Source: Paenactinomyces guangxiensis
GTDB lineage: Bacteria; Bacillota; Bacilli; Thermoactinomycetales; Thermoactinomycetaceae
NCBI RefSeq assembly: GCF_016055185.1
Contig: NZ_JAECVR010000001.1
Location: 1-64,000 of the forward strand
Direction: 5' to 3'
DNA: 64,000 nt
Shown: piece by piece, positions 35,610 to 45,331 of the stretch
How positions within the stretch are numbered: the first letter of the stretch is position 1
How the letters are laid out: every line of letters starts with the position of its first letter
Notes under the pieces: generated by a model
Database searches by the model: none
What the model was told of the DNA's origin: nothing
Seen by the model: the letters and a program-made list of their open reading frames with translations, nothing else
Translations under genes and position numbers: made by a program

Positions 35610-36611
35610 TTACTTGTATTGGATTAATACACCAAGAGTATCCGGTGGATGGTTAACCAGTAAATCATATGCACTGGGAGCTTCGTTGATTGACACGGTC
35701 TGAGTAATTAACGGTGCAATTTTCAATCGCCTTTCCGAACATAAGCGTATATACTCTTCGCTATTTCTCCCTTCCGGCCAACGGACAAATCCGATTGGAT
35801 ATTCAATTCCGTCTCTTTCATAGGTCACATCATACCGGCCAGGTCCCCCCGCTCGCGATATTAATACTTGCGCTTCTTTGCGAAACATCAACTCCCGGGA
35901 AAATTCCGTTTTTAAATCACCAACAATTACAACCTTGCCTCGGTCCCGAATCCACGCTAAGCCTTTATCAATTAAATTGGTTTTCTTTTCATTGACACAA
36001 AGCAGCACACTGTCTGCCCCTTGTCCGTTCGTTTGGATTCGTATTTGTTCTTCTAATTCTTCTATGTCGTTACATACGGTCGTAACACCTGTTTCTTGAA
36101 GTTTCTTGCATCGGTTCAGTAAAATGTCGTGGGCAATAACCTTAAACGAAGCGGCAAAAGCTACCTGTGCCATAATCTGACCCAAAATCCCCAACCCTAC
36201 GATGACAGCAGCTTCTCCAAAATGTAAATTGGCTTGCCGTAATGCGTGAATCGCAATAGCCCCTAAGCCAACAAACGCTGCTTCTTTTGGATCGACCCGG
36301 TCTGGAACAGGAACTGCCAGATGTTTTGGCACCAATAAATATTCAGCATGCTTCACATAAGGAGCACCGTAACAGGCCACCCGTTGACCCGGAGAAACAT
36401 GGGTCACTCCTTCTCCAACCTCCATTACAATTCCAGTTGCACTGTATCCTAAATGTCGGGTACTTTTATGTTTTTGTTTTAGTATCAGTAATTCTGTTCC
36501 AGTACTCACAGCCGAGTACTCCGTTTTAACCAAGATGAAGTTTTGTTTAATCTCTGGTATCGGGACGTCGATGATGTACAGCTGTCCTTCCCGGCTGGCA
36601 ATGACTTTCAT
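35610..36611 (-). CDS. Medium-chain dehydrogenase/reductase
   Basis: A 333-residue cytosolic MDR-superfamily oxidoreductase. The N-terminal GroES-like part has EYSAVSTGTELLILK and GYSATGIVMEVGEGVTHVSPGQRV-type features. The Rossmann part has VIVGLGILGQIMAQVA (residue 137 on). Classical catalytic zinc ligands are not all present, as in the bi-domain oxidoreductases linked to sugar and inositol loci. ATG 36611 follows GGGGAG. It is the last gene of the operon with the ABC transporter upstream (164-bp gap), suggesting oxidation of the imported sugar or a derivative. Exact substrate unknown. Confidence 0.82.
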   Translation of the reverse strand: MKVIASREGQLYIIDVPIPEIKQNFILVKTEYSAVSTGTELLILKQKHKSTRHLGYSATGIVMEVGEGVTHVSPGQRVACYGAPYVKHAEYLLVPKHLAVPVPDRVDPKEAAFVGLGAIAIHALRQANLHFGEAAVIVGLGILGQIMAQVAFAASFKVIAHDILLNRCKKLQETGVTTVCNDIEELEEQIRIQTNGQGADSVLLCVNEKKTNLIDKGLAWIRDRGKVVIVGDLKTEFSRELMFRKEAQVLISRAGGPGRYDVTYERDGIEYPIGFVRWPEGRNSEEYIRLCSERRLKIAPLITQTVSINEAPSAYDLLVNHPPDTLGVLIQYK

Positions 36612-36775
36612 ATTTTCTCCCCACCCTGATTCGTTTGTTTCTAGATGTTATTTCAAAAATCATATATGACCCAGTGGCAGTAAGCCGACCCGCTCCGAAC
36701 TCCTATTCCTCCTCCAATGCAGTGGACGCTTGTCAGGAAGAATTTTCTATCCATTTTATATTTTGAAAACAGTTT

Positions 36776-37606
36776 CTACTTCATTCCTGATAAAGAAATG
36801 CCTTCAGTGAAGTAACGCTGGAAAAATAAAAAAATTAGAAATGTAGGAATAAAAGAAATAACCGACCCGGCCATTTGCAGTCCAAAGTTTCCTTCCCGTG
36901 TCAATAATGAAGCCAGACCAACCGTTAACGGATACATGTCTTCCTTCGTCATAAAAATTAAAGGGGTAAACAAATCATTCCAGTTGGCAATAAAAGCAAA
37001 GGTTCCGACAGTCGCTATGGCTGGCATAGACAGAGGGATAATAATTCTTAAAAATATTTGAAAATCGTTTGCGCCATCCAAATAAGCAGCCTGTTCTAGT
37101 TCTGTCGGTATGGAATGCATAAACTGCCGCACTAAAAAGACGCCCAGGATCGTCCACAACTCTAGAACAATGACCGACCAATATGTGTTAATCCACTCAA
37201 ACTTTGCAAACATAATATATTTCGGAATAATCAATAACTGATTTGGCACCATCATTATCGCCATCATGGACCAAAAAATAAATTCCCGTCCAATGAATTG
37301 CTTCTTAGCGAAAATATATCCCAATAACGTGCATAAAAATAGTTGGCTAAGCACCGGTATTACAGTGATGATCATGGAATTAAAAAACCAGCGAAGAAAT
37401 GACCCCTGAGTAAAGATTTGAGAAAAGTTATAGATAGTGGGATCCATTGGTATCCAGGCAAGTGGATCGGCCGCCATATCTCTCATTTTTTGCACCGAAC
37501 CCATGATCATGACGGCAAATGGACCAAAGAAGGCAATAGCAAGTATCAATAACATGAATAAAACAAAAATCTTCCCAGGGATAGACATGGTCCGTACAGT
37601 GTTCAT
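36776..37606 (-). CDS. Sugar ABC transporter permease (MalG type)
   Basis: A 276-residue inner subunit with six membrane helices. GSVQKMRDM follows helix 1, and the EAA loop is ELEQAAYLDGANDFQIFLRI near residue 185. ATG 37606 follows AAGGGGGG by 6 nt. The partner permease lies 33 bp upstream. No ATPase is encoded with it. Confidence 0.92.
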   Translation of the reverse strand: MNTVRTMSIPGKIFVLFMLLILAIAFFGPFAVMIMGSVQKMRDMAADPLAWIPMDPTIYNFSQIFTQGSFLRWFFNSMIITVIPVLSQLFLCTLLGYIFAKKQFIGREFIFWSMMAIMMVPNQLLIIPKYIMFAKFEWINTYWSVIVLELWTILGVFLVRQFMHSIPTELEQAAYLDGANDFQIFLRIIIPLSMPAIATVGTFAFIANWNDLFTPLIFMTKEDMYPLTVGLASLLTREGNFGLQMAGSVISFIPTFLIFLFFQRYFTEGISLSGMK

Positions 37607-37639
37607 CTAATTCCCCCCTTACAATTGATACAGAGCAGG

Positions 37640-38587
37640 TTAATCGTAACTGACCTCTTTCCCAATATATCTGCGCTGCATCAATGAGATCGTTAAAATA
37701 ATTGCAAACAATACGTACGCCAGTACACTGGCATATCCTAAGCGCAGCGAGCTAAAACCCACCTGATACATATAGTAGACAATGGTTGTTGTGGCATAAT
37801 TGGGTCCACCGCTTGTAAGCAGGAAAGCAGAATCAAATATTTGAAAGGAGCCGATTGTCGTGATAATTGCCACATAGAAATGAGTGGGCATCAACAGCGG
37901 AAACGTGACCCGACAGAAAGTTTGCCAACTCGTTGCACCGTCTATGCGTGCAGCTTCATAAAGGTGAAGAGGAATTGATTTTAGGCCTGCATAATAGTAA
38001 ACCATCGTGCTTCCAGCTACTTTAAAAACACTGAGTCCTGCCAGCACGACCAGAGCCTGTGTCTCATTAGAAAAGAATAACTGTGGAGGGATTCCAAGCA
38101 AGTTGAGCAAATAGTTAATCATCCCATATTCCGTCCCTTTAAACAGCCAGGCCCAAATTCCGGAGATGACGACGAATGAAGTAATAACCGGTAAGAAAAA
38201 AATGCCCTTATATACATGGGAACCCCGAATGCCGGAGTTGATCAGCAATGCCAGGATCAATCCCAATGCCATTGTGGGTAGAATATAATAGAGTGAGAAG
38301 AGGACAGTATTCCACAATGCTTTCCAGGCGAGCTCATCGTTTATAAATTCTTTCCAGTTTTCCATGCCGATAAATGTAGGAGTCCCGATAACAGGCCAAT
38401 CCATAAAAGTTAATAAAAAGCTGAAGAGTAAAGGAAATACCTGAAAGATCATGAAGTGAACAAGTACTGGAATCAGAACAATGTACACAATCGCATTGCG
38501 ATTCCATTCTTTTTTCAAGCGTGTCCATAATCTTTTTTTAATTGGTGAATAGGGTTGTTCCACTAACCTGGGATCCAGTTTAACCAC
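37640..38587 (-). CDS. Sugar ABC transporter permease (MalF type)
   Basis: A 315-residue permease with six helices after a basic N-terminus. The EAA loop is HLYEAARIDGATSWQTFCRV near residue 215. The start is uncertain: GTG 38587 overlaps its own GGAGG, while a CTG three codons later has better spacing (9 nt). It works with the MalG-type partner and the lipoprotein encoded 71 bp upstream. Confidence 0.9.
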   Translation of the reverse strand: MVKLDPRLVEQPYSPIKKRLWTRLKKEWNRNAIVYIVLIPVLVHFMIFQVFPLLFSFLLTFMDWPVIGTPTFIGMENWKEFINDELAWKALWNTVLFSLYYILPTMALGLILALLINSGIRGSHVYKGIFFLPVITSFVVISGIWAWLFKGTEYGMINYLLNLLGIPPQLFFSNETQALVVLAGLSVFKVAGSTMVYYYAGLKSIPLHLYEAARIDGATSWQTFCRVTFPLLMPTHFYVAIITTIGSFQIFDSAFLLTSGGPNYATTTIVYYMYQVGFSSLRLGYASVLAYVLFAIILTISLMQRRYIGKEVSYD

Positions 38588-38658
38588 CCTCCTGTTCGTC
38601 CAAATGAAAACTTTTGGGGAGTAGTGTTGACAACATCCACACTCACTCCCCAGTACTG

Positions 38659-39933
38659 CTAAAAACCAGCTTTCTGCATTTCGGATTTTATCGCTTTAGC
38701 GGCGGAGTCAGCAGCTTCCTGCGGGGTCTTTTTTTTCGATAACATGGCTTGCAATTCTGCTTGTACCGCCGGGATAATACTGCGTCCGACTGGATGGATG
38801 ACACCCGGTCGAATATTTTGAGCTTGCTCTACCAGTGTTTTCATCACTGGTTCACTGTCATAAATACTCCCGGCTGACTTGCGGGCAGGGATATAGCGGG
38901 TATTTTCGTTAAATAATTTTGCATTTTCCTCATTAGTCATATGTTTTACAAATTCGACGGCTGCTTTTTTGTTTTTACTGTTCTTCGCTACCGCAAACAT
39001 TCCCGTTGTTCCATAAGTCACTTTCTCTTTGTTCTCCAGTATTGGCCCTACTGTCCATTTAAACGTAAGTGGTTCAGCTTTCACTGTAGATACAAAACTG
39101 CTATCCCCAAAGGCGGCTAACATCTTACCCGCACGAAACTCGGGGAATTGGGATTGGGACGTAAGTGAATCAGCAGGTACCCATCCGTTTTTGTAAAGAT
39201 CATTTACATAATTAAAGGCTTCAACACTTTCCGGTTCATTGATGGTTACTTTTCCATCATCATTGATCACCTGGCCACCGGCTTGCCAAATGAAAGGATA
39301 AAGCGTCATATTCGGGGTATTTCCAGATTCAAGGTTAACAGCATACTTCCCTTTCCCTCTGGCTTTGGCCGCCCACATCTTAAATTCATCCCATGTTTTT
39401 GGCAAATGATCAGGATCTTCTCCAATTTCTTTTACAATGTCCAGGTTGTAATACATTGACATTACACTTTGCAAAATCGGGAGAGCATATATTTCATTTT
39501 TATACTTTGCCGGTGTTAACGACGATTCCGAAAAGTCACTCAGATCATAGTCCTTAAGGTAAGGGGAAAGAGGCTCTAAAATTCCTTTATGGGCAAATTG
39601 AGACAACTGGTCGGGGATAATGTAGAACACGTCTGGGCCTTGATTTGCCGCAAGCGCTGTAAGAATTTTCTGTTCGCGATTGGGCCAGGGAATTTCCTCG
39701 ATCTTAACAGTAACTTCAGGATGGTTTTTTTTAAAAGATTCTATTATTTGATCCCTCACTGCTTTTTCTTGTTGCTTAGCTTGAGGCATAAACGGATGAA
39801 CCCATACTGTGATCTCACCAGAAGGTTTTGATCCTTTTTCCCCTTCCGCTTCTTCACTCAAACTGCACCCTGCCAATAACGAAGCAATGAATAACATACA
39901 TAAGAATGCGGAAATCCAACCTTTTTTTGTCAT
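38659..39933 (-). CDS. Sugar ABC transporter substrate-binding lipoprotein
   Basis: A 424-residue type-1 solute-binding protein. The lipobox is SLLAGC near residue 22. The mature part has ITVWVHPFMPQAKQQEKAVR, NHPEVTVKIEEIPW-type strands and PDVFYIIPDQLSQFAHKGIL. The later part has YALPILQSVMSMYYNLDIVK. ATG 39933 follows AGGAGG by 9 nt. It is the first gene of the operon driven by the promoter at 40061-40089 and is probably controlled by the GntR/solute-binding fusion protein encoded upstream. Confidence 0.92.
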   Translation of the reverse strand: MTKKGWISAFLCMLFIASLLAGCSLSEEAEGEKGSKPSGEITVWVHPFMPQAKQQEKAVRDQIIESFKKNHPEVTVKIEEIPWPNREQKILTALAANQGPDVFYIIPDQLSQFAHKGILEPLSPYLKDYDLSDFSESSLTPAKYKNEIYALPILQSVMSMYYNLDIVKEIGEDPDHLPKTWDEFKMWAAKARGKGKYAVNLESGNTPNMTLYPFIWQAGGQVINDDGKVTINEPESVEAFNYVNDLYKNGWVPADSLTSQSQFPEFRAGKMLAAFGDSSFVSTVKAEPLTFKWTVGPILENKEKVTYGTTGMFAVAKNSKNKKAAVEFVKHMTNEENAKLFNENTRYIPARKSAGSIYDSEPVMKTLVEQAQNIRPGVIHPVGRSIIPAVQAELQAMLSKKKTPQEAADSAAKAIKSEMQKAGF

Positions 39934-40030
39934 GGAATGGACCCCTCCTATTTTACGTTTTCAATCATTCCAGCCCGGAAAAATCAACAAGAAGATGAGT
40001 CCCTCGAAGAATCAAAATAAAAAAGCTCTT

Positions 40031-40089
40031 CTGGTTCATATCTAGTTTATATATAGCTTTATTGTAAGTAAGCGCAAGTATATTGTCAA
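40031..40089 (-). promoter_or_regulatory. Sigma-A promoter with downstream operator box for the ABC operon
   Basis: On the minus strand TTGACA (40089-40084) and TACAAT (40066-40061) are separated by 17 bp, a near-consensus promoter. Just downstream, plus-strand 40031-40047 reads CTGGTTCATATCTAGTT. A box identical in 16 of 17 bases lies at 44686-44702. Its position over the start of transcription suggests repression by the GntR-type regulator. Confidence 0.75.
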
Positions 40090-40120
40090 TAATTATACTA
40101 TTTCATTTTCTTAGAAAAAT

Positions 40121-40148
40121 AAAAACTCCCTTTGAAAAGGAAGTTTTC
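40121..40148 (-). terminator. Terminator of the GntR/solute-binding fusion gene
   Basis: AAAACT-C-CCTTT and AAAGG-AAGTTTT pair around a 2-4-nt loop directly after the stop at 40149. In the minus direction it runs into TTTTTATTTTT. Confidence 0.65.
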
Positions 40149-41543
40149 TTATAAGCATGATTTCTTCATTGATTGTTCAAGACGTTGGCACACGATTTCA
40201 TCGTCCTCTAATCGGGACCAGAATAATTTCAATTCGCGGTGGATTACTTCCAAATCGTCCGAACGGAGATTAGTGTCAGTAAACAGACGAAAAGTCGGTA
40301 CGATTTCGCGATACATATGAAAACGAGCGGGTCGATAAATCGTTTCCTTCCCTACCCATTCCGCCGCAGATCTCAGACTGGGAATACTATATGTTTCCTG
40401 CCGGATTTTCAATTGAGCCCGTCTTGAGACCAAATAATCAATGAGCGTTTGGGCAGCCTCTTTTTGATTGGATTGCCGATTGACAGCCAGTCCGATAATC
40501 AGCAATAACGTTCTCGGTTCGTACAAATGAGGCAACGGTGACACATCGAACGGAACATCCGCCTTCAGTAAATGGTTCAAATTAAAATAGGTAGTCATGA
40601 TCATTGAAACTTTTTCCTGCAGAAATAACTGCTCTACATCAGCATCACTCTCAGATAAATAGATGGGAAAGAATTCAGGTTTACTGATCAGCTCACGGCA
40701 CCATTTGAGTCCCTCCATCAATTTGGTTCCGCATATACGATATTTGCCCGTTTCATCCTGTTCAAATTTCATCCCGCTCTGCAATAGAAAATTGATCCAC
40801 CGGTTAGAAGCAAGATGATAAAAATAAAAACCATATCGTAACTCCCTCGCAGGATCAGCGAGTTGATTGGCAACCTCTGTTAAATCGTTCCAGGTCCAAC
40901 TGCTGTCCGGCTCCGGTACATTTTTCTCACGAAAATGGTTTCGGTTATAGCATAGAATGGTGGGGGAAAAGATAAAAGGTTGAACATAAAAAACGCCTTC
41001 ATGGATAAACGGCCTGGATAAAAACGGATAAATACCCGGATTGAGTTTCAGCGGTTCAAAAAAAGACTCAATCGAACCCTTTTCTACAAAACTCCGATAA
41101 TCAGTATAGTTGATGGTTAATACATCAACGAAATTATTTCTTAAATAATCCGTAACTGTATGATGGTATCCATCAATAGGAAGAGAAACGGTTTGTACCC
41201 GTATGTTCGGATACTCCTTATGAAAGTCCATAATAAGCTGGTTGATCTGGGCTTCAGTTTCAACAGTAGGATAATACCCGAACCGAACGCTGGCGCTTTC
41301 AGCTAAAGGTTTTGTCACCATATTGCCCATACGGGGTTTCTTGATGATAAATCCCTCTGAAACAAGGATTTCCAGGCCTTTACGGACTGAATTTTTACTA
41401 AGCTGAAATTGTTCCCCCAAAGCCGTTTCGGAAGGAAGGTAATCTCCAATGACACGCTTCCCTGTTAAAATATCATTACGGAGTGTTGTCACCATATGAT
41501 CCAGCCGATCCCGAAATGTCGTACGACTTTGTCTTTTGGCCAT
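40149..41543 (-). CDS. GntR-type regulator fused to a solute-binding-protein-like domain
   Basis: A 464-residue protein with no signal peptide. Residues about 10-80 form a GntR winged helix: TLRNDILTGKRVIGDYLPSE and LGEQFQLSKNSVRKGLEILV. From about 90 to the end it follows the type-1 ABC solute-binding pattern: FGYYPTVETEAQINQLIMDF, then VDVLTINYTDYRSFVEKGSI, LCYNRNHFREKNVPEP and WTWNDLTEVANQL. The receptor fold thus appears to serve as an intracellular ligand sensor. ATG 41543 lies 11 nt after GAGGG. It is upstream of and collinear with the sugar ABC operon, whose promoter carries a candidate operator. It likely acts as a sugar-responsive repressor. Confidence 0.88.
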   Translation of the reverse strand: MAKRQSRTTFRDRLDHMVTTLRNDILTGKRVIGDYLPSETALGEQFQLSKNSVRKGLEILVSEGFIIKKPRMGNMVTKPLAESASVRFGYYPTVETEAQINQLIMDFHKEYPNIRVQTVSLPIDGYHHTVTDYLRNNFVDVLTINYTDYRSFVEKGSIESFFEPLKLNPGIYPFLSRPFIHEGVFYVQPFIFSPTILCYNRNHFREKNVPEPDSSWTWNDLTEVANQLADPARELRYGFYFYHLASNRWINFLLQSGMKFEQDETGKYRICGTKLMEGLKWCRELISKPEFFPIYLSESDADVEQLFLQEKVSMIMTTYFNLNHLLKADVPFDVSPLPHLYEPRTLLLIIGLAVNRQSNQKEAAQTLIDYLVSRRAQLKIRQETYSIPSLRSAAEWVGKETIYRPARFHMYREIVPTFRLFTDTNLRSDDLEVIHRELKLFWSRLEDDEIVCQRLEQSMKKSCL

Positions 41544-41634
41544 ATACCAAACATCCCTCAACCATTAAAAAGTGTATTCTACGATAGTATCATATCATAT
41601 TAGTCCTTCCATAAACCAACAGCTCTTTGGGATA

Positions 41635-41810
41635 TTACAAATTGTACACGTTGCCGTCAGGCGCCGTCGTGACCACCCAGACGGCGTCCTCGTTGTGCGG
41701 CTTTTTCTGCTGAAAACGGATCTCCAACGTTTCCGCATCCATGACGTAAAACGTGGCCGGTGAGCCATTGGTCGCCAGATACATTTCATTTCGTTCTTCG
41801 GTCTAAATAT
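41635..41810 (-). pseudogene. Beta-propeller gene fragment, C-terminal end
   Basis: A frame ending at TAA 41635 reads EMYLATNGSPATFYVMDAET, then RFQQKKPHNEDAVWVVTTAP and DGNVYNL. This is a YVTN/SMP-30-like propeller blade. It has no start signal and is more GC-rich than its surroundings, so it is a fragment of another family member, possibly acquired or left by deletion. Confidence 0.5.
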
Positions 41811-41818
41811 TGGAATTG

Positions 41819-43783
41819 TTATTTGTCGTACTTAAACAATTCTGACCCTCTTGAAAAATAGAAATCACCATTTCGATCCTCTGCAAATAAATAGGCGTTT
41901 TCAACTAATACTTCCCATTCCAGCGTCTGAGGGTCAACCTTGAACAATTTTCCCCGTGCGGTACCATATAAATGGCCATCCTCGTCATAGGTTAAAAAAC
42001 CTTCTCGCCAGTAATGGCTGAAATCGTTCCAGTTAACAGGGAACAACTCCTTGGTCAAAACCACCTGGCGGGATTGGGTATCAAATTTAAATAATTTGCC
42101 CGCTGTTAATCCCCATAGATTCCCGTCCGCATCAAATGTCAGAGCCGAAATCGCTTTTTCCCCGGAAATGGGTACTCCTTCCCAAACCTTTACTTTATGC
42201 ACCGGATCCCAGATGAACAGCTTAGCCTCTGTTTCGGTGGGTTGTACACCAAGACCGCCCCATACAGAAGTGCCACCGTAGATCAAACCATTCCGGTAAT
42301 TTAACGAAATGACGCTTTGATTCTGGACGATGTTCCGATGCACTTCATACCCGCCCGTCTGGGGAGCAAATGTGGTCAAAGCACCGCCCAGTTGCCCGTA
42401 GTCCGGAACCGTTCCAATAGCTAGTTGGTCTCCGGCTGAAGTCATGGCAAAAGGTCGGTTTTGTCCATTACTTTTAAGAGACATGTGTTTTACTGGATTG
42501 ATATTCATATTCCAACTTTTTCCTGGATCATAGGAATAAATGTCAGCTCCCGAATAGACACCCATATACAACTTGCCCTGGAACGCCTTCATTCCCTCGA
42601 TTTGTCCGATGCCCTTATATTCCGTCAACTTGTTGGCAGCAGGGTTATAGCTCGCCAATCCGCCGTTTAAATATCCGCCAACATAAATGTTTCCATCAGG
42701 CCCCTGGCCCAGAGACTGAATTTCTACCGGTTGCCCTTCAATATCCGCTGGAATCCATTTCCCTTTCCCGGTGATTGGATTATAGGTCCAAAAATCCCCG
42801 CCAAAAGTGATGCTGATCAAACTGGGGCCGGGATATTCCGGGCCATCCAAGTGAATCCATCCAAATCCCCGGGCATTCCCTATCTTAAAATTCTGAGGTT
42901 CCAATTTCCTTGTTTTCAGATCATAGGAGTACAATTGACCGCTCTTGACAAAATAAACTTTATTTTCGGGTCCATGAGACGATACATCCAGACCTGGTAC
43001 ATCAGCAATGCGGTCTACCCATTTCTTTTGCTTGAGGTCATAAACCAGCAGATCCTTTGAGGGGGCTAACCTGGCAAACAGCAAATTTTTTTCAAAGTCC
43101 AGGTCATATACAAATTGGTTATTGGCCGCACTATCTGGCGGCAAAGGAATCTCTTTCTTCTCTCCGCTTTCCGGATCCAGTTTAACGATATGGGAGGCAG
43201 TTCCAGTCCCTGCATAAACTTTACCTTTACCAAACGTTATACTGCGAACATATTGCTGTCCCGGCACCATCTGGCCATAGTCCCGAAAAGTATTCGTTTC
43301 CGGGTTATATTGAAACACCTTGCCACTGGGATAGGTTCCGCCGTACACACGACCCCCTTCATCAGTTGTGATCCGCCAGATAAAGCTCTCCCCAGGAATG
43401 ACTTGCCCCAGATCTTCCACCTAGTCGCTCCCTGGCATCCATCGATATAGATGGGCTTTCGGATAAGTTCCGACGTACACTGTTCCGTCCGGTGCAACTG
43501 TTATGCCCCAGGAGTTGCTTGCCTCTTTGAGCGGAAAACTCCTGACGAGATTTCCCGTGTGAGTGTCAATCACATTCAATATCGCCTGAGATCCCCCGGA
43601 CACTGCATAGGCCCACTCTTCTCCGTTCGGTCCCGAACCATACCCCGAGGTCAGAACAGCCACAGAATGCAAAGGAGTTCCGATCTTGGTCACTTGACTT
43701 TCAACCGCTGTGGTTACCATCGGTACGGATGTTGTAACAAGCAAAGATAAAACCAACAATACGAATCTCCATGTCCTCCTCAT
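41819..43783 (-). pseudogene. Secreted beta-propeller (YVTN-like) protein with in-frame TAG
   Basis: One 655-codon frame is interrupted by TAG at 43421-43423. The first part has a signal peptide (residues 1-27, LLVLSLLVTTSVPMVTTA) and the first blades (TPDG-like VAPDGTVYVGTYPKAHLYRW). The second part continues at once with VEDLGQVIPGESFIWRITTD and repeated blades such as DEGGRVYGGTYPSGKVFQYN, GPDGNIYVGGYLNGGLASYN and DADGNLWGLTAGKLFKFD. Repeats of about 45-55 residues suggest 10 or more blades. Without the stop it would be an extracellular propeller, possibly a lyase or sugar-binding protein. A start at GTG 43420 is unlikely because it has no binding site. Confidence 0.8.
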
Positions 43784-43861
43784 GTTTTTGCCTCCTTATA
43801 TGGATAGGAACACCGCGTGTAACAAAAAAACCATCAGTCGGTTTCCCTATTTCTTCAATGA

Positions 43862-44664
43862 TCACTGAGTAAATTGATACTTATATAAGTCGGTTCCTTG
43901 TGCGAAGTATAAATCGCCGTAACTCTGCGGATTTAACAATTTCCCGTGTATTTGGATCAAATTTAAACAATTTCCCAGCAGTCAATCCCCATAAGTAACC
44001 GTCAGCGTCAAACGTCAATGCAGACACTGTTTTCTCGCCGGAAATTGGTACACCTTCCCAGACCTTTTCTTTCTTTTGCATATCCCATTTGAACAGCCTT
44101 TGCCTCGGTTTCGGCTGGTTTGAGCCCAAGTCCTCCCGAAACGGAAGTTCCACCATAAATAAAACCATCTTTATAAGCCAGGGAAATCACACTTTGGTTG
44201 GCAACCACATTGCGATAATCATCATACTGACCGGAGCCGGGATCAAATATGGTTAATGCTCTACCCAAGTAGTCTGGGAACCGTACCAACAGCTATTTTC
44301 CCACCGGCAGGACTAAACATGAACGGTTGATCCTGCTGATTGCCTTCGAGTGAGAAAAGCTTATCGGATTCTTCCCATAATTCCATGGTTGCGTCTGATC
44401 ATAGGAGAAAATATTGGCACCCGGATATACTCCCATGTACAATTTCCCTTGAATCGCTTTCAGGGTATCCACTTGTCCGATGCCTTTATACTCCGTAAAT
44501 TGGGCTGGTGTCGGGATTATAGGTAGCGAATCCTCCGGGAGAATTTCCACCAATCGCAATATTTCCCTACGCATCTTGATCCAGGCTTTGGATTCCTATA
44601 GATTGCCCTTTGATGTCCACTGGGATCCATTTCCCTTTCCCGGTGATTGGATTATATCTGCTCA
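43862..44664 (-). pseudogene. Decayed second copy of the beta-propeller gene
   Basis: Fragments in three frames match the intact-looking neighbour in order: YNPITGKGKWIPVDIKGQ, FTEYKGIGQVDTLKAIQGKL, VVANQSVISLAYKDGFIYGG, then KVWEGVPISGEKTVSALTFD. The C-terminal end GDLYFAQGTDLYKYQFTQ stops at 43862. The whole N-terminal half is missing, about 60 residues before the C-terminus are deleted, and several one-base shifts are present. It lies directly upstream of the other copy, so it arose by tandem duplication followed by decay. Confidence 0.8.
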
Positions 44665-44685
44665 AAGATATACACTAGTTCATAA

Positions 44686-44733
44686 CTGGTTTATATCTAG
44701 TTACATGATAATGCTTTTCATTTTTTTATGCAA
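44686..44733 (-). promoter_or_regulatory. Promoter and operator box in front of the beta-propeller genes
   Basis: On the minus strand TTGCAT (44733-44728) and TATCAT (44710-44705) are 17 bp apart. The plus-strand box CTGGTTTATATCTAGTT (44686-44702) follows directly and matches the ABC-operon box at 40031-40047 in 16 of 17 bases. The promoter now leads into the truncated copy. Confidence 0.65.
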
Positions 44734-44739
44734 TATTTA

Positions 44740-45190
44740 AAAAACTCTTATTTCCAAATGCCTGTTTTTCTAAATAGATTTGGTCAGTAGCCCTCTCGTC
44801 ACGTCACCTGGGGGTGTGGAAGCCGGGGGCCTCACCGTTGTCGGGCCTGTGAGAAGTGCAAGACCCTCCTCTGATTGTAATATTTTGATATATCCCTGTT
44901 ATCCCATTTAACCAGAATAGAACTCCAATCTAATATCCAATTTAAAAGGATCAAAAAAGAAAACAAGCTCTGAACAGGAACATAGTCTTATACCGAGCTT
45001 GTTTTGCTTTAACTCCAAAATGAACATTCGACTTTAAAACTCAACTTTATATCAGTCAAACTGTGGAAAACTATCGGTCCCCCAAGAAGTCCTTCATCGC
45101 AAGTGAAGGCAACAAAAAAACCACTCCTTTACACTTTTTCGTGCAATGAAGCAGCCTCACTTTTATGAAAAGGGTTTGAACAACTCCAAT
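44740..45190. other. Gene-free stretch with a GC-rich block
   Basis: No gene was found. Positions 44790-44875 are markedly more GC-rich than the flanks and read in plus frame as PLVTSPGGVEAGGLTVVGPV-like sequence without start. It may be the tail of a lost mobile-element gene; this is uncertain. The rest is AT-rich, apart from the hairpins listed separately. Confidence 0.3.
44960..45005. terminator. Long-loop inverted repeat, possible bidirectional terminator
   Basis: AAAACAAGCTC (44960-44970) and GAGCTTGTTTT (44995-45005) form an 11-bp stem with a 24-nt loop. Confidence 0.5.
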
Positions 45191-45195
45191 ACAAA

Positions 45196-45222
45196 AGCCG
45201 CTTCCACCATTGGAAAGCGGCT
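45196..45222 (-). terminator. Terminator of the tRNA operon
   Basis: AGCCGCTTCC pairs with GGAAAGCGGCT around a short loop. In the minus direction it is followed by TTTTGT, 13 bp beyond tRNA-Val. Confidence 0.85.
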
Positions 45223-45234
45223 CTATATCTGGCC

Positions 45235-45309
45235 TGGTGGGCAGTAGAGGAATCGAACCTCCGACCTCTTCCGTGTCAAGGAAGCGCTCTCCCCCTGAGC
45301 TAACTGCCC
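45235..45309 (-). tRNA. tRNA-Val (GAC)
   Basis: Cloverleaf on the minus strand: acceptor GGGCAG/CTGCCC, D-arm TAGCTCAGGGGGAGAGC, anticodon loop TTGACAC between CTTCC and GGAAG, and T-arm GGTTCGATTCC. CCA is encoded. It is the last gene of a four-tRNA operon. Confidence 0.95.
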
Positions 45310-45331
45310 ATGGTATATAAGCATGTTAATA

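Noticed and set aside
36612-36775. Coding trace before the MDR gene (GGGIGVRSGSAYCHWV on the minus strand)
   Set aside because: It is too short, has no start or family match, and the region is better seen as an intergenic gap within the operon.
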